Shown: positions 31,272 to 39,726 of the stretch, piece by piece
Layout of the letters: the number at the start of each line of letters is the position of its first letter
How positions within the stretch are numbered: position 1 is the first letter of the stretch
NCBI GenBank assembly: GCA_035249905.1
Contig: DATFFT010000113.1
Coordinates: 1-64,000 of the forward strand
Length of the DNA stretch: 64,000 nucleotides
Source: JAOUEA01 sp035249905
GTDB taxonomy: Bacteria; Actinomycetota; UBA4738; HRBIN12
Direction of reading: 5' to 3'
Position numbers and translations under genes: made by a program
The notes under the pieces: generated by a model
Seen by the model: the letters and a program-made list of their open reading frames with translations, nothing else
What the model was told of the DNA's origin: nothing
Database searches by the model: none

Positions 31272-31496
31272 TCAGTGCCCGCAGGCGCACGCGCCGCCGC
31301 AGCACCCGCCGGCCGACGGTCCCGGCTCGCCGGCGTCCTGCGATGCGGCGCCGACCCCGAACAGCGAGAAGCGCCGCCGTATGCGGTCGTCGCCGCACGA
31401 CGGACAGGCGAGCGCCGTGTCGACCGCCGAGCCGATCGCTCGGCGTTGCTCGAACGGCTGCTCACACGCGAGGCAGATGTACTCGTAGACGGCCAT
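31272..31496 (-). CDS. FmdB-like zinc-ribbon protein
   Basis: The 74-residue protein has the FmdB/putative regulatory zinc ribbon: MAVYEYICLACEQPFEQRR with Cys8/Cys11 and CPSCGDDRIRRRFSLFG with Cys31/Cys34. The C-terminus is unusually rich in Gly, Cys and His (GGCCGGACACGH-type), which could bind another metal. A role in regulation is only a family label. It is divergent from the IclR gene, with a shared 26-nt promoter gap. Confidence 0.85.
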   Translation of the reverse strand: MAVYEYICLACEQPFEQRRAIGSAVDTALACPSCGDDRIRRRFSLFGVGAASQDAGEPGPSAGGCCGGACACGH

Positions 31497-31522
31497 CGAA
31501 GACCCAGCATAGTCTCGAGGGC

Positions 31523-32302
31523 ATGCGAGCGACCGAGGCCGTCGATCGTGTCGCGGCGGTCTTCGACCTGCTCGCGGACTGCCCCGAGGGGTTGACCGTC
31601 ACGGAGGTCGCCGATGCTCTGGGGGTCCACAAGGCGACCGCGTCACGGCTGCTCGGAACCCTGAGCGGTCACGGGCTCGTCGAGCGGTCCGATCGACGCC
31701 GGTACCGCATCGGTATCGGCATCGTTCGGTACGCCGCGGGTGCGCTCACCGAGCTGGGCGCCGTCAGCCGAGCACGGCCCGAGCTGGAAGCGTTGTCTCG
31801 CACGACCCGTGAGACGGTGTCGCTCGGCGTGCTGGACGGCAGGGACGTCCTCTACATCGACCAGGTGACGGGTCACGAGCGGGTGGTCTTCGCCGACTGG
31901 GCGGGCCGCCGCTCGCCTGCGCACTGCAGCTCGAGCGGGAAGGTGCTGCTCGCACACCTGGACGACGCCGAGCTCGAGAGGTTCCTGGCCCGCCCGTTGG
32001 CGCCTCGCACCGAGCGGACGATCCTCGACCCCGAGTCGCTCCGGGAACGGCTCGACGAGGTCCGTCGGCGAGGGTACGAGCGATCGGTCGGTGAACTCGA
32101 GGACGGACTGAGCACCGCGGCTGCTCCCGTCTGGTCCCGGGGACGAGCGGTGGCGGCGGTGAGCGTGGGCGGGCCCAGCTCCCGACTGCCGCCACGTGAG
32201 CTCCCCAGGCTCGGCCGCCTGGCGGTCGAGACCGCGACCGCGATCGGTCGGCGGCTGGACATGGGGCCGCCCGGCGAGCCGTTCCAGGTGCCGGCGAGGT
32301 GA
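31523..32302 (+). CDS. IclR-family transcriptional regulator
   Basis: The 259-residue protein has an N-terminal winged helix (VFDLLADCPEGLTVTEVADA, VHKATASRLLGTLSGHGLVE) and a C-terminal effector domain (TRETVSLGVLDGRDVLYIDQ, then GRRSPAHCSSSGKVLLAHLD). The pattern of residues is usual for IclR. TAGTCT (31510-31515) lies 7 nt before ATG 31523, suggesting leaderless expression. The PHP hydrolase and ABC importer genes downstream are its likely targets, by position. Confidence 0.9.
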   Translation: MRATEAVDRVAAVFDLLADCPEGLTVTEVADALGVHKATASRLLGTLSGHGLVERSDRRRYRIGIGIVRYAAGALTELGAVSRARPELEALSRTTRETVSLGVLDGRDVLYIDQVTGHERVVFADWAGRRSPAHCSSSGKVLLAHLDDAELERFLARPLAPRTERTILDPESLRERLDEVRRRGYERSVGELEDGLSTAAAPVWSRGRAVAAVSVGGPSSRLPPRELPRLGRLAVETATAIGRRLDMGPPGEPFQVPAR

Positions 32303-32309
32303 ACGTTCT

Positions 32310-32340
32310 CAGTCGTTGCCACCAGGGCAACGGCTGACTG
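32310..32340. repeat. Inverted repeat between iclR-type gene and PHP gene (operator or terminator)
   Basis: CGTTGCC (32314-32320) and GGCAACG (32326-32332) are exact inverted repeats around ACCAG. An outer CAGTC/GACTG pair extends it imperfectly to 32340. It lies 22-52 nt upstream of a TAGCGT box (32362-32367) that may drive the PHP gene, so it could be the IclR operator. It could equally be a weak terminator. Confidence 0.4.
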
Positions 32341-32391
32341 TTCCTGCGACCTCGGCGCGGATAGCGTGCCCCCGTAACCGTTCGACCGAAC

Positions 32392-33372
32392 GTGGAGCAC
32401 GATGTGATCGAGCAGGGTCCCAATCCGTTCGAGGCCGAGGGCGTGTGGTTGAAGGCGGCCCTGCACACGCACACGGCCCGTACCGATGGCGATCTTTCTC
32501 CCGAGCGGCACGTGCAGCACCACGAATGGATGGGCTTCGACGTCGTCGCGATCACCGATCACTGGACGCTCACATCGAGCCCCTCGAGCGAGCGCATCCT
32601 GGTGATCCAGGGTGCGGAGCTCGCCGTCGATCCACTCGCGAAGGGCCGATACACCGAGATCCTCGCGATCGGCATCGACGACATCCCCGACGACCCCGGC
32701 GGGGATCGCGCGTACTGGGAACAGGTCGACAACTACCAGTTCAAGACGTTCCCCGACCTGTCGACCGCGGCTGCGAACATCACCGCGCAGGGCGGGGTCG
32801 CGTTCGTGGCTCACCCGTACTGGAGCGGGCTCCCGCTCGAGGTCGTGTTCGAGGCCGAAGGGGTTGCCGGCTTCGAGCTCTACAACGCGAGCGCCGAACG
32901 CGAGACGGGACGCGGCGACTCGTCCTACATCTGGGATCTCGCGCTCGATCGGGGGCGGCTGCTCTTCGGCATCGCGACCGACGACTCCCACTACCCGGGG
33001 TTCGACATCGGCGACGGTTGGACCATGGTGCGGGCCCCGGACCGCACGCAGGAAGCCGTGCTCCAGGCGCTCGCGACCGGGTCCTTCTACGCGACGAACG
33101 GTCCCGAGATCCACCACGTCCGTCGGGACGGCGGGGCGATCGAGGTGCGCTGCAGCCCGGCCGTCACCGTGATACTTCGCTCGGGTTTCGAGCGTGGCCT
33201 CTCGGTCGAGTCCGGGCCGCGGGCGCGCCTGGAACGATCTCGCATCCTCGAGCGAGACGGTTCCGGAGCCATCGTGCGCGCGCGGTTCGACCCCGAGCCC
33301 GACGATCTCACGTACGCCCGGATACAGGTGAGCGACGAGCGAGGCCGCTCGGCGTGGACCAACCCGATCTGA
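32392..33372 (+). CDS. PHP-domain metallohydrolase (CehA/McbA-like)
   Basis: The 326-residue product has PHP metal motifs: LHTHTARTDG near residue 25, VVAITDHWTL, a central Glu in QGAELAVD, FVAHPYWSGLP and GIATDDSHYPG. CehA/McbA relatives hydrolyse carbamates or phosphoesters. The substrate is unknown. GTG 32392 has no clear ribosome binding site. The peptide-type importer follows after 28 nt, suggesting the hydrolase processes an imported compound. Confidence 0.8.
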   Translation: MEHDVIEQGPNPFEAEGVWLKAALHTHTARTDGDLSPERHVQHHEWMGFDVVAITDHWTLTSSPSSERILVIQGAELAVDPLAKGRYTEILAIGIDDIPDDPGGDRAYWEQVDNYQFKTFPDLSTAAANITAQGGVAFVAHPYWSGLPLEVVFEAEGVAGFELYNASAERETGRGDSSYIWDLALDRGRLLFGIATDDSHYPGFDIGDGWTMVRAPDRTQEAVLQALATGSFYATNGPEIHHVRRDGGAIEVRCSPAVTVILRSGFERGLSVESGPRARLERSRILERDGSGAIVRARFDPEPDDLTYARIQVSDERGRSAWTNPI

Positions 33373-33400
33373 CCGATCCTCGACGGGAGGGAAGCAGAAC

Positions 33401-35200
33401 ATGAGACGGACGCTCATACCGTTGGTCGTGATCGCGGCCTCGACGGCGTTGGCGGTGCCCGCCTTGGCGCAGCGCGCGACGCCCACCGACGTGCGGTCGA
33501 CGCTGACCGTGGGCATGAGCTACGACCTGTACACCTCGAACCCACTTCGCGCCTGCGGCTGCGGGGCGGAGTACGAGTTCCTCGCGATCAACTACGACAT
33601 GCTGCTGGCGTTCGACGAGCAGACGCTCGAGGCGGCGCCCGGGCTCGCGACCGAGGTGCCGACGAAGGAGAACGGTGGTGTCTCCGACGACGGCATGACC
33701 TACACGTTCCACATCAGGGACGACGCGACCTGGCACGACGGCACGCCGGTGACCGCTCGAGACGTGGCGTTCACGTACCGCTTCGCCCTCGACAACAAGA
33801 TCGGGGCCTACAACAACTACCTGCCGTACGACCCCGTGTTCGAAACGCCCGACGATTCCACCCTCGTGTGGACGATGACCTCGCCCAGCCTCGCGCCCGT
33901 GGCGCCGCCGTTCATCCCGATACTTCCGGAGCACATCTGGTCGGAGTTCGACGGCGACGCCAAGGCCGGAAGGCAGTTCGAGAACATCCCGGCCATCGGC
34001 TCCGGCCCGTTCCAGCTCGCCGAGTGGGAGGAAGGACGATTCTGGCGCGTCGAGGCCAACGAGGACTACTGGGGCGGAGCGCCGAAGGTCGATGAGATCG
34101 TGTTCCGGGCCTTCGACAACCCGGAGACGATGGCGCTGGCCTTGCGCGACGGCGAGGTCGATCTCGTCTCGGGGCTCCCGCCCAACATCGCACGCTCGCT
34201 CGAGGGTCAGCCGAACATCGCGGTCCACGAGGCCGTGGGGCGAACGTTCCTGAACCTCGCCTTCAACTTCGGCGGTCAGAACCCGGCCGCGACGAACCAC
34301 CCCGCCTTGCACGATCTGACCGTGCGGACCGCGATCGCGCACGCCATCGACAAGCAGGCCCTCGTCGACAAGGTGCTGTTGGGCCACGGCGTGGCGGGCA
34401 CGAGCGTGATGCCGCCGTCGAGCCCGTGGCATTGGCAGCCTTCGGCTGGCCAGGAGCAGGCGTTCGACCTCGAGGCGGCGAACTCGATGCTCGACGACGC
34501 CGGCTACCTCGACACCGACGACGACGGGATCCGAGAGATGCCTGGAGGCGGTGAACCCGTCGAGTTGGAGCTCGTCGCGGCTTCGAGCGTCGTCGAGGCG
34601 CCTGCCACCGCGAGGCTGATCGCCGGCTGGCTCGGCGAGATCGGCATCGGCACGCAGGTCAAGGCCGTCGGCGACGGCGCGATGAACCAGGTCTGGACCA
34701 GGGGCACGTTCGACGCCTACCTGTGGGGATGGACCCCAGACCCCGACCCCGACTTCATCCTGTCGGTCTTCACCACCGCCCAGTGCGGCAACTGGAGCGA
34801 CGGCTGCTACTCGGATCCCGAGTACGACGAGCTCTACACCGAGCAGCAGCAGGCGACGTCGGTCGAGGAACGCAGGGCGCTCGTCGCCGAGATGCAGCAG
34901 TTCCTCTACGAGGACGTCGCCGAGGTCATCCTCTTCTACTCCGCCGACCTCGAGGCGTATCGAACGGACACGTTCACCGGGTACTCGCCGACGCCGCCAC
35001 CCGACGGGTACATGGTGTTCGGGTACCTCCCCTACCCCTACATGGATATCGAGCCGGTGAGCGCGGCCGACGGCGGCGCGACCTCATCGGGCTCCGACGC
35101 GATCCCATTGTGGGTATGGGGCACCGTGATCGCCGCGGTCGTCGTCGGATGGGTACTCGTCTCTCGGGCCAGGCGCGCGCGCGAAGACGAACACGAATAG
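33401..35200 (+). CDS. ABC peptide/nickel-type substrate-binding protein with C-terminal membrane anchor
   Basis: The 599-residue product is an SBP_bac_5-family binding protein. It has a signal peptide (LIPLVVIAASTALAVPALA), GMTYTFHIRDDATWHDGTPV, NIPAIGSGPFQLAEWEEGRF, VRTAIAHAIDKQALVDKVL and LWGWTPDPDPDFILSVF. It has no lipobox. Instead residues ~565-587 form a transmembrane helix (IPLWVWGTVIAAVVVGWVLV) followed by basic residues, which would anchor it from the C-terminus. Two permease genes follow. Start ATG 33401 follows GGGAGGGAAG. Confidence 0.88.
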   Translation: MRRTLIPLVVIAASTALAVPALAQRATPTDVRSTLTVGMSYDLYTSNPLRACGCGAEYEFLAINYDMLLAFDEQTLEAAPGLATEVPTKENGGVSDDGMTYTFHIRDDATWHDGTPVTARDVAFTYRFALDNKIGAYNNYLPYDPVFETPDDSTLVWTMTSPSLAPVAPPFIPILPEHIWSEFDGDAKAGRQFENIPAIGSGPFQLAEWEEGRFWRVEANEDYWGGAPKVDEIVFRAFDNPETMALALRDGEVDLVSGLPPNIARSLEGQPNIAVHEAVGRTFLNLAFNFGGQNPAATNHPALHDLTVRTAIAHAIDKQALVDKVLLGHGVAGTSVMPPSSPWHWQPSAGQEQAFDLEAANSMLDDAGYLDTDDDGIREMPGGGEPVELELVAASSVVEAPATARLIAGWLGEIGIGTQVKAVGDGAMNQVWTRGTFDAYLWGWTPDPDPDFILSVFTTAQCGNWSDGCYSDPEYDELYTEQQQATSVEERRALVAEMQQFLYEDVAEVILFYSADLEAYRTDTFTGYSPTPPPDGYMVFGYLPYPYMDIEPVSAADGGATSSGSDAIPLWVWGTVIAAVVVGWVLVSRARRAREDEHE

Positions 35201-35203
35201 CGC

Positions 35204-36166
35204 ATGCAAGGCTACGTCGGTCGGAAGCTGCTCGGCGCCGCAGGCACGCTCCTGTTCGTGATGCTGTTCAACTTCGTGCTGTTCCGGGTGATGCCGGGCA
35301 GCCCCGTGGACACCATCGCGAGGAACCAGCGCCTGTCGTCCGATGAGATCCAGGCGCTGATCGAGGACTTCGGCCTCGACCGTTCGTTGCCGGCTCAGGT
35401 GCCCGGCTACCTCTGGGATACGGTTCGGGGCAACCTCGGCGTCTCCTACACCTCCGGCAGGCCGGTGACGTCCGTGCTCGCCGGCCGAGTCTGGCCCACC
35501 GTCGTGCTCGTGTTGCCCGCGACGATCATCTCGGTCGCCGTCGGAGTGTGGCTCGGCATCCACGCAGGGTGGCGCCGAGGCTCGGGTACCGACGCCGGGT
35601 CGGTCGGGGCCTCGCTCGTGCTCTACTCGACCCCCGAGGGGTGGCTGGGCATGATGCTGCTCGTCGTCTTCGGCGTGTGGCTCGGGCTGTTCCCGCTGGG
35701 CGGGTATTCGTCGAGCCCGCCACCCGAGGGAGCGGCATACGTTGCCGACGTGATGACGCACGCGTTCCTTCCCGTCCTCACGCTCGCTCTCGCCTACATC
35801 GGCGAGTACGTCCTGATCATGCGCTCCTCGATGGTCGAGGTGACCCACGAGGATTACCTGACCACCGCTCGCGCGAAGGGCCTCACCGATCGGGAGGTTC
35901 GGCGGGGGCACGCGGTGCCGAACGCGCTGCTGCCGATCGTCACGCTGATCTTCTACAGCTTCGGCTTCGTGCTGGGGGGCGCCGTCGTGATCGAGTCGAT
36001 CTTCAACTGGCCGGGACTCGGGCTCCTGACGTTCCAGGCGATCGACAACCAGGACTTCCCCGTGATCCAGGGGGTGTTCCTGCTGTCGAGCTTCCTCGTG
36101 ATCGCCTTCAATCTCGCGGCCGACCTGTCCTATGGGTACATCGACCCGAGGGTGAACGATCGCTGA
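35204..36166 (+). CDS. ABC peptide-type transporter permease (DppB-like)
   Basis: The 320-residue permease has the N-terminal helix and extracytoplasmic region of DppB proteins (FRVMPGSPVDTIARNQRLS, VPGYLWDTVRGNLGVSYTSG). Its conserved loop is VTHEDYLTTARAKGLTDREV followed by AVPNALLPIVTLI. VIESIFNWPGLGLLTFQAI is characteristic. It starts 3 nt after the binding protein and overlaps the next permease by one base. Confidence 0.92.
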   Translation: MQGYVGRKLLGAAGTLLFVMLFNFVLFRVMPGSPVDTIARNQRLSSDEIQALIEDFGLDRSLPAQVPGYLWDTVRGNLGVSYTSGRPVTSVLAGRVWPTVVLVLPATIISVAVGVWLGIHAGWRRGSGTDAGSVGASLVLYSTPEGWLGMMLLVVFGVWLGLFPLGGYSSSPPPEGAAYVADVMTHAFLPVLTLALAYIGEYVLIMRSSMVEVTHEDYLTTARAKGLTDREVRRGHAVPNALLPIVTLIFYSFGFVLGGAVVIESIFNWPGLGLLTFQAIDNQDFPVIQGVFLLSSFLVIAFNLAADLSYGYIDPRVNDR

Positions 36167-37101
36167 TGGCCGCCGGATCCGACGTGCTCGCCGACGCTGT
36201 CCCCAGGTCCGCGCGTGCGGCAGCGCGGGTGCGCCGGCGACGGGCCTTCGCGGCCTTCCGCCGCGACTACCGGCGAAGTCGGATGGGCATGATCGGCGTC
36301 GCCATCCTCGTGGTGGCCGTGGCCGTGGCCCTGCTGGCGCCTGTCTTGACCGACCAGCGCGACACCCAGGAGGCGTTCGCGTCGGGTCCCGTGCTGGCCC
36401 CACCGTCGGTCGAGTATCCGCTGGGCACCGACGTCTTCGGACGGTCGGTGCTCACCCTCACGATCTGGGGAGCCCGGGTGTCGTTGCTGGTCGGCTTCGC
36501 GGCGACCGCGATCGCGGCATCGATCGGCACGTCGGTGGGCGTGACCGGCGGCTACGTCGGCGGCCGGACCGACGGCTTGCTCAACGCGGTCTCGAACTGG
36601 TTCCTGGTCATCCCGTGGATCCCCCTGGCGATCGCCCTCGCGTCGATCCTCGGTCCCACCCTGCTGAACGTGATCCTCGTGATCGGCATCACGTCGTGGG
36701 CCTCGACCGCCCGACTCGTGCGCGCCCAGACGCTGAGCGTGAAGCAGAGTCCCTTCGTGGAACGGTCCAGGGCCCTCGGGGGCTCGGAGTGGCATCTCGC
36801 CACTCGCCACGTGCTCCCGAACCTCGTGCCGGTCATCCTCGCGAACACCGTGCTGGCGATCGCCCTGGCGATCCTGTCCGAGACGACGCTGGCCCTGCTG
36901 GGGCTCGGCGACCCGACCAGCATCTCGTGGGGGACGATGATCTACGAGGCGTTCATCGCTGGGGCGATCAGCGGAGGTCAGTGGTGGTGGCTGCTGTCCC
37001 CAGGGCTCGCGATCGTCTCCGTCGTGTTGGCGTTCACGATGTGCGGCTACGCGCTCGAGGAGATCCTCAACCCACGGTTGAGGGCCAGGGGCGACCGATG
37101 A
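36166..37101 (+). CDS. ABC peptide-type transporter permease (DppC-like)
   Basis: The 311-residue permease has a basic cytoplasmic N-terminus (RRRRAFAAFRRDYRRSRMGM), the DppC hallmark PLGTDVFGRSVLTLTIWGAR, and loop segments RSRALGGSEWHLATRHVLPN and ETTLALLGLGDPTSISWGTM. No DppD/DppF-type ATPase gene follows. The next gene, a phosphatase, overlaps by 4 nt. The importer must use ATPases encoded elsewhere. Confidence 0.92.
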   Translation: MAAGSDVLADAVPRSARAAARVRRRRAFAAFRRDYRRSRMGMIGVAILVVAVAVALLAPVLTDQRDTQEAFASGPVLAPPSVEYPLGTDVFGRSVLTLTIWGARVSLLVGFAATAIAASIGTSVGVTGGYVGGRTDGLLNAVSNWFLVIPWIPLAIALASILGPTLLNVILVIGITSWASTARLVRAQTLSVKQSPFVERSRALGGSEWHLATRHVLPNLVPVILANTVLAIALAILSETTLALLGLGDPTSISWGTMIYEAFIAGAISGGQWWWLLSPGLAIVSVVLAFTMCGYALEEILNPRLRARGDR

Positions 37102-37889
37102 CCCGGGCATCGTTGGGCGAGGAGCTCGAGTTCGCGCGAGAGCTCGCGGACATGGCGGCCTCGATCTCCGCTCGTTGGACCGAGGGGGACCTCGGCGTGC
37201 GCCAGAAGCACGACGCGACCCCGGTGACCGACACCGATGTCGCGATCGAGCGCGCGCTTCGGGAGGCTGTGCGGGCACGCTTCCCCGATGACGGCTTCCT
37301 CGGCGAGGAAGAGGGCGAGACGCCGGGCGGCCGGAGGACCTGGGTCGTCGATCCGATCGACGGCACCCGCAACCTGATCGACGGTATCCAGCTCTGGACG
37401 ACGTTGATCGCGCTGGTCGACGACGGCCGGCCGGTCGTCGGAGTCGCGAACGCGCCCGCGGTGCACGAGCGTTACGAGGCCGTGATCGGGCAGGGCTCCA
37501 CTCTCAACGGGGTCCCCATCCGAGTTTCCGGCGTCGGGGAGCTCGAGGACGCCATGGTGCTGCACTCCGGGATCGAGGAATGGATGCGGGGACCATATTG
37601 GGATGGGTTCCGCTCGCTGGCGGGATCGGCGAGGCGCACGCGCGGTGTGAGCGATGCCTGGGGTCACATGCTCGTGGCACGGGGCTCCGCCGACGTCCTC
37701 CTCGAGCACGAGCCGTGCGGCCCCTGGGACTGGTTCGCGGTCCAGATCATCGTGCAGGAGGCAGGCGGTCGGATCACGACGCTGGAGGGCTCGTCACCGA
37801 CTCCCGGCTGCAATCTCATGTCTTCGAACGGCGTCATCCACGACCGGGTGATCCGCGAGCTGGCCGGTCACGCGATCGCCGGCCGCTGA
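37098..37889 (+). CDS. Inositol monophosphatase-family phosphatase (HisN/SuhB-like)
   Basis: The 263-residue product has the metal-dependent phosphatase motifs: KHDATPVTDTDVAIERALR, Glu70/Glu71 in LGEEEGE, DPIDGTRNL (Asp85, Asp88) and the C-terminal PWDWFAVQIIVQEAGG. Family members dephosphorylate inositol phosphate, histidinol phosphate or PAP. No histidine gene is near, so the substrate is open. ATG 37098 overlaps the permease stop, placing it in the importer operon. Confidence 0.88.
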   Translation: MTRASLGEELEFARELADMAASISARWTEGDLGVRQKHDATPVTDTDVAIERALREAVRARFPDDGFLGEEEGETPGGRRTWVVDPIDGTRNLIDGIQLWTTLIALVDDGRPVVGVANAPAVHERYEAVIGQGSTLNGVPIRVSGVGELEDAMVLHSGIEEWMRGPYWDGFRSLAGSARRTRGVSDAWGHMLVARGSADVLLEHEPCGPWDWFAVQIIVQEAGGRITTLEGSSPTPGCNLMSSNGVIHDRVIRELAGHAIAGR

Positions 37890-37907
37890 GCCGGAGAGGG
37901 GGGTTCG

Positions 37908-38255
37908 GTGCGGATACTGATCAGATGGGGGATCACCGCGATAGCTGTGTTCGTTGCGGCGCAACTCGTGCCCGGCATCGAGCTTCGCGAGGGGCTGGCG
38001 TCGCTGCTGATCGTGTCGGCGATCCTGGGGCTCGTGAACGCCGTGCTCGGAACGGTGCCGAGGATCCTCAGCATCCCGTTCCTGATCATCACCCTCGGCT
38101 TGTTCGCCATCGTCATCAACATGGTCGTTCTCTGGGTGACCACGGCCTTCACCGACCGCATCGAGATCGAGGGGTTCTGGGCGTACTTCTGGGCGGCCCT
38201 GATCGTCTCGATCGTGACGCTGGTGCTGAGGATCGCGCTTCCCGACGGCGAATGA
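37908..38255 (+). CDS. Phage-holin-superfamily IV (PF04020/YvlD-like) membrane protein
   Basis: The 115-residue protein has four predicted helices, with ILIRWGITAIAVFVAAQLVP, LGLVNAVLGTVPRILSIPFL and ITLGLFAIVINMVVLWV as family segments. Despite the name, these are ordinary chromosomal membrane proteins, not phage remnants. GTG 37908 follows GAGAGGGGGG. Role unknown. Confidence 0.85.
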   Translation: MRILIRWGITAIAVFVAAQLVPGIELREGLASLLIVSAILGLVNAVLGTVPRILSIPFLIITLGLFAIVINMVVLWVTTAFTDRIEIEGFWAYFWAALIVSIVTLVLRIALPDGE

Positions 38256-38349
38256 CGGCTGACGTCGCGGGAGTGCTGGGAGACGCAGGCCGGGGCGTGC
38301 TTGGATGCCCGGGCGGGGCACCTCGCCCCGGGCCGGGTACCCTTGATGT

Positions 38350-38568
38350 ATGCCGGAAAGTTACGGGAAGCGTCAGCGCCAGGACGTGAAGGCGCGCAAG
38401 GCCGCCGCTCGCGAGGAGCGGCGGCTCGCTCGCGCGAAGCGCGACGCCGACCGGGCCGCCGGCATCGTCGAGGCGGGCACGCCGATCGAGGCGGCCGACC
38501 CGGTCGTTCTGGGGCTCCCTGAGGAGGCCGAGCCCGCCGAGACATCGCGACCCGACGGTTCCGCTTGA
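38350..38568 (+). CDS. Small basic protein of unknown function
   Basis: This 72-residue protein is very basic in its first half (YGKRQRQDVKARKAAAREER, RRLARAKRDADRAAG) and acidic with prolines in its second half. It is probably a charged helix plus a disordered tail. Short proteins of this make-up are seen in other actinobacteria, but I cannot assign a role. TACCCT (38338-38343) lies 6 nt before the ATG, supporting leaderless expression and the reality of the gene. Confidence 0.65.
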   Translation: MPESYGKRQRQDVKARKAAAREERRLARAKRDADRAAGIVEAGTPIEAADPVVLGLPEEAEPAETSRPDGSA

Positions 38569-38616
38569 TCCTGCGGTCGAAGGCCTGCGCCCCGTGCGGC
38601 GGCTAGGCTGACGGCG

Positions 38617-39714
38617 ATGAACCTCGACGAAGACCGCATCGCGTTGTTCCTCGACTACGAGAACCTCGCGATCGGCGCGCGGGATCGACTCGAGGGCATG
38701 CGCTTCGACCTGCGACCCGTGCTCGACGCGCTCGCCGAGCGAGGCAGGGTGATCTCGCGCAAGGCGTACGCGGATTGGTCCTACTGGGACGAGGACCGTC
38801 GCATGCTCACACGCAGCCATGTCGAGCTGATCGAGATCCCGCAACGGATGGGCGCCTCGCGCAAGAACTCGGCCGACATCAAGCTGGCCGTCGACGCGCT
38901 CGAGATGGCGTTCGAGCGCGACTACGTCACCACGTTCGTGATCTGCACCGGTGACAGCGACTTCACGCCGCTCGTGCACAAGCTCCGCGAGCTGGACAAG
39001 CGTGTCATCGGCGTCGGCATCAAGGAGTCGACATCGAAGCTGCTTCCGCCGGCGTGCGACGAGTTCCTGTACTACGAGTCGCTGGAGGGTGTCGACGTGC
39101 CGGCCGAGCGGCGCCGCCGCGGCCGCAGGAACCGAGGAAGTGAACCGTCCGGGACGCCGCCCGCCCCGGCCGAAGCGGAGCCGGTCGACGACCGGGTGAT
39201 CGATGACGAGGAGCAACCCGAGACCGCGCCGCTCGACGAGGATCAGCTCGCGATCCTGATCGCGCAGACGGTGGCCGGCCTCGAACGGAGCGCGACCGGA
39301 CCGGTGCTGGCCTCGTCGGTCAAGCGGGCGCTGCTTCGCAAGGATCCGACGTTCAGTGAGGCCGACCACGGCTTCCGCGCGTTCGGTGAACTGCTCCGAC
39401 ATCTCCAGGAGCGGAACGTCGTCGAGCTGAGCGAGGGATCGGCCAAGGGCGACCCCGAGGTTTCGCTTCCCACCGAAGGCGGTGAGGCCGAGGCCTTCGA
39501 GCTGCTCCACGACGTCGTCGCCGATCTCGCCCGGAACGGCCCCGTGCAGCTCTCAGGCCTGAAGAACCGGGTGCGGAAGGCCCGGCCGGGGTTCAGCGAG
39601 AAGCAGTACGGCTACGGGGGGTTCCTGCAGTTCTGCAAGGCGGCCGCGACCCACGGGTCGGTGGCGCTGGAATGGGACGACGCGGCCGAGGACTACATCG
39701 TCTCGATCCCGTGA
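38617..39714 (+). CDS. NYN-domain (LabA/PIN-like) RNase with two OST-HTH/LOTUS domains
   Basis: The 365-residue product has an N-terminal NYN nuclease domain: IALFLDYENLAIG (Asp13, Asn16), KNSADIKLAVDALEMAF and ICTGDSDFTPLVHKLRE, with the acidic metal-binding residues intact. After a charged linker come two LOTUS-type winged helices. One is at about residues 206-275 (FSEADHGFRAFGELLRHLQE), the other at about 287-360 (FSEKQYGYGGFLQFCKAA). It is predicted to bind and cleave RNA, perhaps structured. TAGGCT (38604-38609) sits 7 nt before ATG 38617. Confidence 0.88.
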   Translation: MNLDEDRIALFLDYENLAIGARDRLEGMRFDLRPVLDALAERGRVISRKAYADWSYWDEDRRMLTRSHVELIEIPQRMGASRKNSADIKLAVDALEMAFERDYVTTFVICTGDSDFTPLVHKLRELDKRVIGVGIKESTSKLLPPACDEFLYYESLEGVDVPAERRRRGRRNRGSEPSGTPPAPAEAEPVDDRVIDDEEQPETAPLDEDQLAILIAQTVAGLERSATGPVLASSVKRALLRKDPTFSEADHGFRAFGELLRHLQERNVVELSEGSAKGDPEVSLPTEGGEAEAFELLHDVVADLARNGPVQLSGLKNRVRKARPGFSEKQYGYGGFLQFCKAAATHGSVALEWDDAAEDYIVSIP

Positions 39715-39726
39715 GGAGGCCCTCCG

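Noticed and set aside
37908..38255. Phage-holin-superfamily protein as a sign of prophage.
   Set aside because: PF04020 proteins are ordinary chromosomal membrane proteins, and no other phage gene is present.
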